In this document: positions 17,801-28,218 of the stretch, one piece after another
How the letters are laid out: every line of letters begins with the position of its first letter
How positions within the stretch are numbered: the first letter of the stretch is position 1
DNA from: Isochrysis galbana
Taxonomy: Eukaryota > Haptophyta > Isochrysidales > Isochrysidaceae
Length of the DNA stretch: 64,000 nucleotides
Assembly (NCBI GenBank): GCA_018136815.1
Contig: CM030931.1
Coordinates: forward strand, 1,343,398-1,407,397
Reading direction: 5' to 3'
The notes under the pieces: model-generated
Database searches by the model: none
What the model saw: only the letters and a program-made list of their open reading frames with translations
Told to the model about the DNA's origin: nothing
Translations under genes and position numbers: made by a program

Positions 17801-18623
17801 TCAAAGACCGGCTCCCCTCCCAATGGCGATGATTTCGTCCAGAGAAGATTTGGCCTTCGTTGCATAATCAAGAGCACCCGACTTGTCTGATCTCTCAGTT
17901 GCATCTGCTAATCCTCCCAACATCAAGAGCACATCAGCGCCGACACCGAAGCGCTTTTCAGTGCCAATAGCCTTGATATCTTCAGGCGTGAGGAGCTTAC
18001 TGTTTACCAGGACGAGTGCGTTTTGCTTGAATGACGAGAAGGGAGGTTTTCCCAAGAGGCTTGCGGCAGAGCCGAAGTCGCCGCTCCTGATCAACTGCTC
18101 GATCTGACTTACACCACTGCGGCATGCGACGATATCTGCGGCATCAGAATGAAAGGGACGGCGAATAAGTGTGCAGAGCTCACGCACTGGCAATCCGGGA
18201 TGGTGCACCACGCGAACAAACCACGCGAACATGGTGATGGCGCTTGTCTGCAGGCAATGGACAATTGCATGATTGGTCGCAGTTGCAGAGGGGAAGAGTA
18301 CCTGCGAAAGCATACGCTGCTTCTGCCGCGGTGTACGTCTTCTTGACGTTGGACTCCGAAGGCTTGGATCGCCGTTTCATTCCGCTCGTCGACGAGAGCA
18401 GCGGGATGATGTCGACGTCCTCCTCGTCCTCATCGTCAAAGGCCTCTGCTCGTAGAGCGCCACCTGCCACGCCAAGGCCGAGGAGCACGGCGCGGCGCGA
18501 GAGAGGCGCGGCCGCATGTGGTAAGTTAAGCGCCCCTCCAAGCAGCGGCGCGCACCGTGTGCCGACCGCCGGGCTGGCCGCTGCAAGGACGGACACCACG
18601 GCGAGCCTCAGCCGCGCGCCCAT
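17801..18623 (-). CDS. Predicted thylakoid-lumen protein with plastid leader and Tat signal (two exons)
   Basis: Exon 1 is 18623-18302 and exon 2 is 18135-17801. The 166-bp intron (GT at 18301-18300, AG at 18137-18136) joins in frame to give 218 residues. The start MGARLRLAVVSVLAAASPAVG resembles a signal peptide. A second signal, SRRAVLLGLGVAGGALRAEA, has the twin-arginine and A-x-A features of Tat-routed lumen proteins. An acidic patch (DDEDEEDVD) and a helical domain follow, including VSQIEQLIRSGDFGSAASLL and GVGADVLLMLGGLADA. I do not recognise the mature domain; its all-helical character resembles small PsbQ-like lumen proteins, but this is only an impression. The bipartite plus Tat leader implies a secondary plastid. 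An upstream Met at 18683 is possible but would bury the signal peptide. Confidence 0.75.
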
Positions 18624-18752
18624 CGCCTCCGCTGGCGTCGCAACTCCGATCGCCCACCCGCCCGCTCGCACTCCTCCACTCACTACAAATTTGATAGAGC
18701 CATAGAGCCCATGTGAACAAAGTTATAAATGTTACCCCCCAGGAGCCAACGC

Positions 18753-18812
18753 CCCCCGATAGCTATCGGGGGCCCCCGATAGCTATCGGGGGCCCCCGAT
18801 AGCTATCGGGGG
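18753..18812. repeat. Three contiguous perfect 20-bp palindromes
   Basis: Three uninterrupted copies of CCCCCGATAGCTATCGGGGG (18753-18772, 18773-18792, 18793-18812), each self-complementary. Degenerate versions (CGAGAGCTATCG, CGTTTGCTATCG) continue to about 19045. Confidence 0.95.
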
Positions 18813-19049
18813 GAAATTTTTTCCCGATCGCCAACAGCCCCCCGAGAGCTACCGGGGGACCGAGAAAATCTCCCGAGAGCTATCGGGGGATTTTTTATGC
18901 CCCGGAGAGCTATCGCGTTTTAAGGCGGGCCCCCGTTTGCTATCGGGGGCGAAAGACTGCCCCCGTTTGCTATCGGGGGGAAACGACGGCCCCCAGTAGC
19001 TATCGGGGGGCCGTCCTCGAGCCCCCAGGCGCTATCCTCCCCCGCAAGC

Positions 19050-19590
<541 letters not shown>

Positions 19591-19596
19591 GTTATG

Positions 19597-20345
19597 CGTT
19601 ATGCTGTTAAAATAAAAAAGGAATGATCGTAGAAATAATTTTAATCAATTAAATATAAATATAATGTTTTTATGAAAATATACTTTTCAATTAATTATTC
19701 AGATAATAAATAATTAAATATCAAAAACGGAATGAGCTAATTAAATATAATTTATTACAAAATTTATTATAATATTTTTTACGAAAATATACTTTTCAAT
19801 GAGTTATTCGAATAAAAATCAAAAACGGAATTAGCGTATGGATAATTTTATTTAATTAATTATAATTTATTATAACATTTTTTACGAAAATACACTTTTC
19901 AATGAATCATTCAAATTAAAGTTTAGTGAAGTACTAGTAATAAAATTATTATTCAGTGACAATAAATTTGATCCTTAAAAATGTTGAATTAAAAATTATA
20001 ACTTGATAGTAATTATCTTAGTAAACCTTCGTTTAAAATGAAGACTTATAGTCATAGCATCGTTTGAATAAACACATAAAAGTAAATTTTATTTGTTTTT
20101 TTGTGGTTTTTATTTATTTTAAATATTCTTGATGTTAATATTTTACTTGATGAGATCAAAATCAAAATGACCGATATTTAATTTTACTTGAATTTTTGGT
20201 TAGATTTTTTAATTTTACTATTTTTATATCACGTCTTTAATAATCTTTAATTTAATTACCATATTGTACTTATATATTATATTTTAATATTAATCCTAGT
20301 AACTTTATGTCATTTCTAAAACTGTTACAATAGCTGTTAGATACT
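19597..20345. repeat. AT-rich core with three ~107-bp tandem repeats
   Basis: About 750 bp dominated by A and T, in a GC-rich neighbourhood. Three units share ACGAAAATATACTTTTCAAT followed by ATTATTC and CAAAAACGGAAT (starts near 19672, 19782 and 19887). No ORF above 40 codons. Organellar, viral or origin-like sequence are all possible; nothing specific is recognised. Confidence 0.85.
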
Positions 20346-20845
20346 CTCAGTTTTAAAAACTATTTTTACGGGGGAGAAAGAGAATGGAGAAAAGAGGAGA
20401 AAGGAGAACAGAGGATAGGAGGGGGGAAGAGAGAGAGAAGGAGAGCGAGCCAAAGAGAGGATGAACCCCCCGTTTGCTATCGGGGGATTTCCTCTTCCCC
20501 CGATAGCTATCGGGGGGTCCGCTTACGGCACCCCCCAGGAGCTATCCCCCGATAGCTCTCGGGGGATTTTCTCGGTCCCCCGGTAGCTCTCGGGGGGGCT
20601 GTTGGCGATCGGGAAAAAATTTCCCCCCGATAGCTATCGGGGGGCGTTGGCTCCTGGGGGGTAACATAAACTTAGTTGAACTGAGTTCAGGGTTATGAGT
20701 AGGGGTAGGAATAGAGTTAGAGGCATGAGCTTCGTAGAACGGCCCGCCTCGTGAAGCGGCCCGCAACGTTCCCCATGGCTCCCACGGCCAAGCCCAAGCC
20801 TCCCTCGCGCCCAGAGATGCCTAAACAAAGGGCACTAACAACACT

Positions 20846-21284
20846 GTGCAGGCGCGCGACAAGGCCGACGATCTTCGAGAGCGAGAGCGAGCTCGCCGCG
20901 CATCACTTGAGGCATGCCATCTAGTGTGCTCTTGTCAACATGTTCCGTGCCCTGGGAATGTGTTTCCTTTGTTCCTTTGTTGTGATACTTGTGGCAATCT
21001 CAAGAAGGGAGTGTGCAAGAAGCAAGAAGAGGGGATGTCAGCTTCGGAGGCTTGCAGCTCGTGTGGATGTTGGGTGTCAAAGCGCGTTGAGTGACTCAGA
21101 GCCCGTTCTCAATGTCGGGGCTGATGCACGAGGCTCGCAATGTCGCGCACACATATGCAAAAAAATACATTGCGAGTCACAACGAGCTTCAACTGAAAAA
21201 ATAAGCACATGTCGGCCAAGCTCAAGCTCTCTACATGAGGAGGCTTTCATGCAGTTTGAGCACCTTCTAGAAACCAAAGGGTAA
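20846..21284 (+). CDS. Possible small Cys-rich gene, frame broken or spliced
   Basis: Two adjoining frames look protein-like: 20846-21094 (ACHLVCSCQHVPCPGN, CCDTCGNLKKGVCKK, ACSSCGCW), with paired cysteines as in a zinc-binding module, and 20940-21284, whose distal half (SDSEPVLNVGADARGSQC...HEEAFMQFEHLLETKG) is charged and ordinary. They are in different frames, so either a frameshift or a short intron near 21070-21100 separates them. No family recognised, and a start at 20774 (MAPTAKPKPPS) is also possible. Confidence 0.3.
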
Positions 21285-21940
21285 GATTTTATAGTGCCTA
21301 ATAGAAATGGGGCCGATCCAAGAAGCTCATGCCTCTAGGATTGCATGTTAGCATTAGCATAGTGGTACTCGTACCTGCGGGCATTAGAGGGCCTTAACCC
21401 TAGTATGTGCCGAAAAACGGGTTTTGTAGTGGACTCATTTCGGCCAGTGTGGCCTATGGCACACGAATTTTTGGCTGGGCGGCCTTTCCAAAGGCAGGAT
21501 AGCAGGATAGCGTCCCCTAAGCAGCCTAAGCTGTGTATGTAGAGTTATGATGCATTTGTAGAGCTGCGAAAAGTGCAAAATCGCAAAAATGGCCAAAAGT
21601 ACACAAAAAAACCCGACTACTCCCGGAGGCACCGATGGCACGCAAAAACAAAAAAACACGGGACGTGATAATAAGCTCCCTGTCCGTCACGCCAGGCAAA
21701 GCATCTGAACTTCTGAACTGGGGGCGCTTCGGCTTGTCCACACAGCACTGGGAATACCCACACACACCTTTCTGGGGGGATACGCGCACGGCCGTCTTCA
21801 GTGGGCCTCGAGTGCCACCTAGACGATTTTGATCGGCAATTTCGAGCGCCACCTTGCCCATGTCCACTAATTCGTGTTCGGCGCGCTGCTGTACGTGCGT
21901 TGACATAGGGCTCAGATACTCCATGGAGTTCATCATCCCT
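21285..21940. other. Intergenic; weak minus-strand ORF
   Basis: A 136-codon minus-strand frame (21526-21936, MMNSMEYLSPMSTHVQQ start) follows an inverted gypsy fragment at 21945-22005. It could be retroelement-derived; no motif supports a function. Confidence 0.35.
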
Positions 21941-21944
21941 ATCG

Positions 21945-22005
21945 AGAATCGAAGAACGAACGACGAACGACGAACGACGAACTATAAGAATAGTGCACGA
22001 CGATG
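21945..22005 (-). mobile_element. Short inverted fragment of the Ty3/gypsy 3' region
   Basis: Reverse complement of 10026-10092 (ACTATTCTTATAGTTCGTCG and the following CGTTCG repeats). Confidence 0.8.
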
Positions 22006-22590
22006 GAGCGAGTGGCCGCGGCGGGCCGCGGCCCTTCCCTCATGGCTCTGGCGCCCCCCGTCTTCTCTTACCTAAACAGGGCGAGAAGACACGTTAACGC
22101 CGGAGGGGGGAGGGGAGAGCCGCCACTCCCCTCTCCCCTCCCTCTCCCCTCTTCCTCCTCTTTTCCCTGCGGCTCGGGCCCATGGCGCGCGCCTGCGGCC
22201 CCTCTTCAGGTCTTCAGGTCCCCAGGCCCGGATGGGACAACAGGTACAAGGTCAACAGGTTTCGGGGGCCTCTTCCTATTAAGAGGACATGTTAACAGGT
22301 CGCAATAGGTCCGTAACAGGTCAAAATAAAACTCATTTTACTAATATAGATGTATCAGTATGTGTGTGTGATTTATAATTTATCATATGAATATGATTGG
22401 CTTCTGACTTCTGAGCTTAGTTACTAGGGAGAGGAAGGGATCTGAGATGATTTGGGCATGGCTACGATAGCGGTACCTATAGTATAGGCCTATAGCCACG
22501 CGCGAGGCGCGAATATTGAAAGATTTTTTTTACCTATTACCTATTAACAGGTAACAGGTCTGGTAGGCCTCTTGACCTCTTAATAGAACC
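22006..22590. other. Non-coding repeat-flanking DNA
   Basis: A GC/CT-rich stretch to 22260, then AT-richer sequence with repeated AACAGGT words (22240-22320, 22535-22560). No gene seen. Confidence 0.45.
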
Positions 22591-23027
22591 TATTAGAAGC
22601 CTATTGTCCCATCTGGGTCCCCAGGTGGTCTGCAGGGGCCGGGGAGCACAGCTCAAGGGGCAGGTGAGGCTGGGTGGGGCATGGCCCTGGCCCCTCCTGC
22701 CTCTCCCTCGCTGGCTCACGCGCCCTTGCAGGTCGACTGGAGTTGGCTGGGGTCTCCTGATCAGGGGGGCCCAGGGGCCCAGGGGGAGGAGGGGTTAGTC
22801 AGAGCGACAAGTTGGCCAACGAGGGCCAGGGCGTAGGGCGTGCGTTCCAGGCGAGTTTGTGGTGAGAGGAGTGGGTCAGCAGGGCAGTGTGCTCCTGGCA
22901 AGCCATGAGGCATGCAAGGAGGGTTGGTGGTTCCTCCCCCACAGCAAGCAGGGAGGAGTGGAGAGTGGAGAGAGGGTGGGGGGCTCGTGCCCCCCCATGG
23001 GTGAACCAAGTATAAATTTAGTTCGAG
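22591..23027 (-). repeat. Dispersed GC-rich repeat, copy 2
   Basis: Inverted copy of the 1801-2312 family. It ends at the palindromic edge AAGTATAAATTTAGTT (near 23010) after CCCCCCCATGGG, and contains the mirrored GGAGTGGAGAG and GTTCCTCCCCC blocks. Confidence 0.7.
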
Positions 23028-23385
23028 GCCCGTGACTACCAAAACGGTAATGATAGTCTTGAATTTTGAATTTGATTACTCTCTAGCCAAGATGAGAAAC
23101 ACGAGAAACACGGAGCACGGCAAGGGGCAAGGGGCAGGGGGCCTCCAAATGCAAATGCAGCAAAAAACGGCCTGTTTTTTGGCTTCCCTAGAAACCGGGG
23201 AACCTCGCAAACACGAACACGGCATGCTGCTAGGGAGGGCGTTTGGAACACGGTGAGAACGGGCTGTTTTTGGCCTCCGTAGAAACACGGTAAAACCGTG
23301 ATTCCCATGTATGTAGGTAGGCTCTCTAGTCTCTAGGAGAACTTTCTGTTGACTTGTTGTCATACTTTTTACTTTTTACAGGCTT

Positions 23386-24702
23386 ATGGTGTACGGGCGC
23401 CGCCTCTGCTCGCGCCGGTCGACGATGGGACCAAGCGCTGTCGGGGATGCGCTTGACGTCCTCGTGGTGCAGCACCCGGGCGGTCAGCTCACGTCGACCG
23501 CGTGGCATGTCGTGTTCAGCGCCAGCCGCGCGCACGGCGGCAGAGTGCGCCTGTGGGTGAACAGCTCAGAGGTGCAGGGCACAGCGATGTATGCACGGGT
23601 GGGCAGGCCCGCCGTCTTTGCGAACAGCCTTGCTCAGGACGAGCAGCACTGTGAACAACCTTCCGCGAGTGCACCGCCCCAGTCGATACTCCATCAGCTC
23701 GTGAATGCAGGCATACTCACCTCTGGCCGCAATGAAGTGGTATACGAGTTGTGTGCTAATGGCGGGGGTTGTGTGACGGCGTTCCTCTATCTTTGGGCGT
23801 CAAGCACTCCTGTGGTCGTCTTCGACGTCGATGGCACCGTCACCCAGGCTGACGTTGTCGGCCATTTTGGTCAGGCGATGGGTCTTTCGTTCACTCACAG
23901 GGGGGTCTGCGAATTTGCTTGTCATATCCACTCACGCGGGTACGGAGTCATGTTTCTCTCAGCACGGCCCTTGTGTGGACCAACGGGTATCGAACGCACC
24001 CGTCGTTTTTTGTTCGACATGTCGCACGATGAGAGCTCTGGCTTTAGCATGCCTTACGGTCCGGTGTTCACAACGTCTCACACATCGACGGTGGCTGCAC
24101 TGATGGACGAGATGACCAAAGTGAGTGCTCAATTCAAGACGGCAACATTACGAATGATTGCTGCACTGTTCGCGCAATTTGTTGGACAATATGTGGATGA
24201 TGAGACTCGCACTGTCGGTGCGCATGAAGGGTCCGACACACCAGAACTGTTACATCGAGCAACTGACGGTGCCGAGGGGGTGCCTGCCACCGACGCGACC
24301 GCGGCAAATAGCGTGGCGGGCTTGTATGCCGGTTTTGGCAACCGCAGCAAGGACGCCACGGCCTATATGGCCGCTGGCATCAATGCCTCTCGTATATTCA
24401 TAATCGACGAGCGTTCCAAGATAATGCGTTGGTCCACGCAGTCATCGGTACCCATCGGACAACATAGCCTATCAATGGCATGTACACCGGTGATTGCCAC
24501 AGTAGCAGCTCCAACTTCATGCAAGTGGCAGTCGTACAGTGGGATGCTCGAAAGCTTGGCACAAGAATTTCCACTCAGGTGCCAAGCCACAAACGCACGC
24601 CACATTCTGGAGGAGCACATCGCCGACGCCACTGAGCGTGTGACCTCCTCAGGTGCTCCGAGGCGCAATCCCTGCAGCTGCTTGCGGGACACGCTGCTTT
24701 AG
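23386..24702 (+). CDS. Lipin-type phosphatidate phosphatase (compact)
   Basis: 438 residues. Residues 18-70 form the N-Lip domain (GDALDVLVVQHPGG, TAWHVVFSASRA). The catalytic LNS2 haloacid-dehalogenase domain follows, with the DxDGT nucleophile motif at 147-151 (FDVDGTVTQADVVGH), SARP at about 193-196, YGPVF plus QFKTATLRMIAALF, and the metal-binding GFGNRSKD at 316-323, then RIFIIDERSKI. Lipins dephosphorylate phosphatidic acid to diacylglycerol on ER and nuclear membranes. At 438 residues this is much shorter than the usual 600-900 because the long linker between N-Lip and LNS2 is nearly absent. The segment at about 262-310 between QFKTATLRMIAALF and GFGNR is unusually long and could hide an unspliced in-frame intron. 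Confidence 0.85.
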   Translation: MVYGRRLCSRRSTMGPSAVGDALDVLVVQHPGGQLTSTAWHVVFSASRAHGGRVRLWVNSSEVQGTAMYARVGRPAVFANSLAQDEQHCEQPSASAPPQSILHQLVNAGILTSGRNEVVYELCANGGGCVTAFLYLWASSTPVVVFDVDGTVTQADVVGHFGQAMGLSFTHRGVCEFACHIHSRGYGVMFLSARPLCGPTGIERTRRFLFDMSHDESSGFSMPYGPVFTTSHTSTVAALMDEMTKVSAQFKTATLRMIAALFAQFVGQYVDDETRTVGAHEGSDTPELLHRATDGAEGVPATDATAANSVAGLYAGFGNRSKDATAYMAAGINASRIFIIDERSKIMRWSTQSSVPIGQHSLSMACTPVIATVAAPTSCKWQSYSGMLESLAQEFPLRCQATNARHILEEHIADATERVTSSGAPRRNPCSCLRDTLL

Positions 24703-25032
24703 GGGCGAGACGACGACCGGCTGGCGGCTCTGGTCGATCGTACACTTTGGATCGTGCCTCAGCAGCGACACGTGAGCCATCGTACACTTCGGACCATACC
24801 TCAACAGCAACACACGAGGTGCCCTCGCTGGGTTCATCATGGCTGAAAGGCTTTGGAAAAGCTTGGTCGTCAAGCTGTAGCGCGCCTAATGCTTTTGGCA
24901 ACTGCCTTGACGGCGGGTGGGGCGGGAGCGGAGACAGTAGGGCGGTCAAACAGTGATTTATAACCACTGAAATGTGGGGGGGGGGACTGCATTTTTGACC
25001 GTTCTCCAAAACCCAAGAAAAAACTCCTAGGG
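24703..25032. repeat. 3' flank with two short repeats
   Basis: An imperfect ~55-bp duplication (ATCGTACACTTTGGATCGTG and ATCGTACACTTCGGACCATA) lies at 24738-24815. At 24942-25005 is a copy of the GGGCGGTCAAACAG...CTGCATTTTTGACCG unit also found at 34083 and 52527. Confidence 0.65.
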
Positions 25033-25410
25033 GCAAACTAAGTTTATACTTAGTCCGCCCATGGGGGGCACGAGCCCCCCCTCCCCTCTCCACTCCTCCC
25101 TGGTGTGGGGGAGGAACCACCCACCCTCTTGCTCCTGCTTCCTGGCATGGCCCTTATGGCTTGCCAGCGAGCACATTGCCATGCTGACCCACTCCTCTTC
25201 CCACAGGCTCGCCTGGAACGCACGCCCTGGCCCTCGTTGGCCAGCTTGTCGCTCTGACCAACTCCTCTTCCCCCTGGGCCCCCCCGATCAGGAGACCCCA
25301 GCCAGCTCCAATGCTCCAATCGACCTGCAGGGGCGCGGAGAGCTATCGAGGGAGAGGCAAAAGGGCCGCCAGGGCCAAGCCAAGGGCCAAGAGGCTGCAA
25401 CCTCAGGTTT
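25033..25410 (+). repeat. Dispersed GC-rich repeat, copy 3
   Basis: Begins at the AACTAAGTTTATACTTAGT edge, followed by CCGCCCATGGGGGG and the common GGAACCACCC and CACAGGCTCGCCTGGA blocks. The 3' end at about 25385-25440 (GCTGCAACCTCAGGTTTGGT) recurs inverted at 33890-33930. Confidence 0.75.
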
Positions 25411-25440
25411 GGTTATTTTTTGACAAATGCCCCCATGAGG

Positions 25441-25632
25441 GGAAAGTCGCGTTCCGTCAAAAGAGGGCCAGGTGATTATTTTTTTTCACCCAGATGTGCA
25501 TGTTTTCTTTTTCAACCAGTCTCCAGGGTATTATTATTACAAAGATGAGTACAAAGCTAATCAAGGACGCGGCGCGTGTAGCAACTCCCCCCCCCCTTCC
25601 CCAAAACACACGGTAACCCCAAAGCTACTGAG
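25441..25632 (+). repeat. Interspersed repeat shared with 44.28-44.51 kb
   Basis: Opens AAAGTCGCGTTCCGTCAAAA and CCCAGATGTGCATGTTTTC, and closes TAGCAACTCCCCCC...CAAAACACACGGTAACC. The 44.28-kb copy has the same two ends but a different 100-bp middle. Confidence 0.8.
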
Positions 25633-26205
25633 TTTTCATCCTTTTCGTCTTTTTCTCACACACCTCCTCCTCGATCCTATTGTCGATGTCGTTCTTCTGG
25701 CAGGCGACGATGTCGCTTGGCTGATCTTGGGTGGCGAGGTCCGTGACGCGTGCGAGGACGGCCTTCTTGTTCTCCATGTAGAGTTTGCCAGCTATTTGGT
25801 GCACTTGCACCATGGGACCATGGGATTCGCCTCAGCGTACGCGACCGCCGTGATGTATTCCATGCAGAGGTACGCGACGGCGGCCTCGTCTCCAATGTAC
25901 TTGGTCTTGGGGATCCTGTCGTACTCGTCGGAGTAGTCGCCGACGAGCATGAGGGTTGCCTTGCACCAACGGCCCATGTATGGCTTGATGAGTGCCCACA
26001 TCGACGGGTAGCGTTCCTTGGCCAGATCCACGCGGAAGTCTCCACATCCACGGCCCATGCCAGAGGCTGTGACGAGCAGCATCGCCAGGATGGCGCCGCT
26101 CATGCTCTCCTCCATGTGTCCGCAGAACTTGAAGGCTGGGCCGCGGATCTCCTCGTAGGTGCGGTGACCGAGTCGCTTGGCGATGAAGACAAAGTACTGG
26201 CCCAT
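25625..26205 (-). pseudogene. Uncharacterised MGQY-type protein, frameshifted by an 8-bp duplication
   Basis: The likely start at 26205 gives MGQYFVFIAKRLGHRTYEE. Further on come KFCGHMEESMSGAILAML and CKATLMLVGDYSDEYDRI. The MGQY start, an LMEHS-like segment and a GDY-x-D motif recall a widespread unnamed phage/bacterial/viral protein family; this link is my inference from pattern only. The frame stops at about 25792, then resumes one frame over to 25625 (MENKKAVLARVTDLATQDQ...KKTKRMKTQ). The break coincides exactly with a tandem 8-bp duplication, ACCATGGG at 25809-25816 and 25817-25824. The gene is intronless, and GCACGCCGTGC-type repeats upstream (26290-26430) match those at 3270-3560. Confidence 0.55.
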
Positions 26206-26289
26206 GTCGAAGGAGCGAGGCTTGTCGTGGAGGAGGGGAAGAGGAGAGCGGGGTGTGGAAGATGTCTGGGAGGAAGACTCTCTGGAGTT

Positions 26290-26440
26290 TCGCCAGATGC
26301 GTGCGCACGCCGTGCGCATGATGAGTGGCAATCACATGCGCGGGGGTCCCGTGCGTGGAAAGTTTCGTCAAGCGCACGCCGTGCAATCCCCCCGCGGGAC
26401 TACGTGCGTGCGCATGGAAGTTTCCGCACGCCGTCACCGA
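26290..26440. repeat. GCACGCCGTGC-type repeat cluster
   Basis: Recurrent GCGCACGCCGTGCG, TGCGTGCGCATGGAAGTTTC and related words, matching the cluster at 3270-3560 (CGTGCGCATAGCAGCTTTC). Both clusters sit 5' of intronless, unplaced ORFs. Confidence 0.6.
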
Positions 26441-26880
26441 TGCGCCTCCTCACCTTGCACGCCCGCGCCCGCTCACTCCGAACCCATAGCATGCATGTTG
26501 CGTAATGCACACGTTTTTGCATGCTCACCAGGCCGTTCCTCTCCACAGAAACTGACATTTCCTCATTTCCTTCAGTCGCATTGCGGGCGTTCGTACTCGT
26601 GACCACGAAAGAATCAACTCGCGAAACTTTGTAGTTGCTTTGATGTCATCATGAAGAATCCCTCCTTGCTTTCTCTTGGAGATTTGGGTGCAATTTTGAA
26701 AAGTCGATTTTTCCCGTCCCCACCCCTACCTGTTCCCTGCTCCTGGGGGTGTTGGGGAGGGGATGGCGGGAGGATCATGTCGACGTCGCTGTCAGTGAGG
26801 GGGGCAGCCTGCGAGCGCTTCGGCTCCGGCGGCTTGGGGCGGCCCCGGTGGGGCGTCGTGGCGGCGGGGGGCTGGGAGGT
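26441..26880. other. Non-coding
   Basis: No credible gene. Ordinary mixed sequence to 26700, then GC-rich sequence leading into a repeat fragment. Confidence 0.4.
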
Positions 26881-27157
26881 GGGAGCGGTCGGCGCGCGCT
26901 CCATCGCTAAAACTATAACAATAGTTTTTTGGGGGGGGAGGAGGGGTTGGAGCGATGGGCTGGCCACGCCGGGCCAGGGCGCGCGATTCAGGCAAGCCTG
27001 TGGGGAGGAGGATGGGTCAGCATGGCAGTGTGCTCCTGGCAAGCCATCAGGCATGCCAGGAGCATGAGTGGTTCCTCCCCTACGGCAGGGGAGGAGTGGA
27101 GAGAGGGGGGGGGCTCGTGCCCCCCCATGGGCGAACTAAGTATAAACTTAGTTATAG
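26881..27157 (-). repeat. Dispersed GC-rich repeat, copy 4
   Basis: Inverted copy ending at GAACTAAGTATAAACTTAGT (27134-27155). It is preceded by a block (GCGCGCTCCATCGC...ACTATAACAATAG) shared with 11575-11605. Confidence 0.7.
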
Positions 27158-27368
27158 TTATGTGGCGACCAATCATAAGATCGAGAGAGAGTGGGGGGGG
27201 GAGGGGGGGGCGCGAGGCCCCTCTCCATGGCGACCAATCATAAGATCAGTCACGAACTTGAGCTGTATGTATGTACGTGGCGTCAAATTTGTTAATACTA
27301 TTACTTGGCGATGCATGGCTGTGTAATAGCTCGGAGCATATGAGCACTCGCACCTTCGTAAGCAACGT
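27158..27368. other. Intergenic, 3' flank of the MSP-domain gene
   Basis: Contains a short tandem (GGCGACCAATCATAAGATC at about 27163 and 27229). No gene. Confidence 0.5.
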
Positions 27369-28218
27369 TCACGAATCGCTCGCCTTGAAGCTGCGTCGTC
27401 TCCTAAGTCCTGTCGTCATCAATACCTCTTGCACAGCGGGCTCCAACTCAGAGGCCAAGCTTCTCGGACTTCGTGGAGAAAGGTTAAAAGCTGCAATGTG
27501 CGGAGGTTCTACGATTTGATCTCCCTGCCCCTCGAGAAGCGCCACCGACACCTCACGTTCAGTACATACTGAGCTGTACAACCTTAAGAATGACGGCGAA
27601 TCGTTGGCGCGACGCCCGCATGCTTTGTGGCTGGCGCCACCACAGATATCTCTAATATTCCCACCCTCTTCTGCAATTCTCATTTTGGCACCATGAGGTG
27701 TAAACCCAGGAGTGAAGATGCACTTTATCTTGAAAACAATGGTGCCAGCGTCCTGTCTCGGCCAAATATCGGATATGTCGCGCGATCGCTGAACAACCTA
27801 CGTAAGATATCGCACGAACGTGATCATATATGACTCCAGCCACGCGCAATTGTGAGACGCACACAGCTTGTGCTTTGCACCTGAAGTGGCATACCTGGCG
27901 CGGGTCCAGGACGTGGAAGAAGACCTTAAAACGGTCGTCACAACAGGTGTAGTCCGTTGAAATCCTGTATTGCGCGGCAAGTTTCACCGAGACCTGCTGT
28001 TGCGCGCCAGGCCCGAGAAAACCGGTCGCTGGCCGGCATGTGTACCTACGCGGGTTGGACGTACGGACCTTGAAGGCGACAGCGTACGGGACGCTTCCCG
28101 TGTGACTTAGACGGAGCGATTGAATGTTGGCCTTGCCGATGGTGAAGGCGAATCGCAGCGTAGCCGGGCTCACACTGAGCGCCGCCGAGGCTGCCTCCAT
28201 CAGCTCGGGCTCGGCCAT
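27369..28218 (-). CDS. MSP (VAP-like) domain protein, two exons
   Basis: Exon 1 is 28218-27895 and exon 2 is 27752-27369. The 142-bp intron (GT 27894-27893, AG 27754-27753) joins at phase 0 to give 235 residues. Residues 10-105 form an MSP immunoglobulin-like domain (SVSPATLRFAF, LRLSHTGSVPYAVAFKVRTS, RRYTCRPATGFLGPGAQQQV, DDRFKVFFHVLDP). Exon 2 continues with KIKCIFTPGF and a polar tail ending RRRRSFKASDS. MSP domains in VAPs bind FFAT motifs at ER contact sites. This protein lacks a C-terminal membrane anchor, so it is a soluble relative rather than a classical VAP. Exon 2 directly continues the domain edge, supporting the splice. Confidence 0.78.

Noticed and set aside
18753-19045. Could the palindrome array be a CRISPR array?
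   Set aside because: Units are contiguous palindromes without unique spacers, in a eukaryotic genome, and form the terminal repeat of a bounded element.
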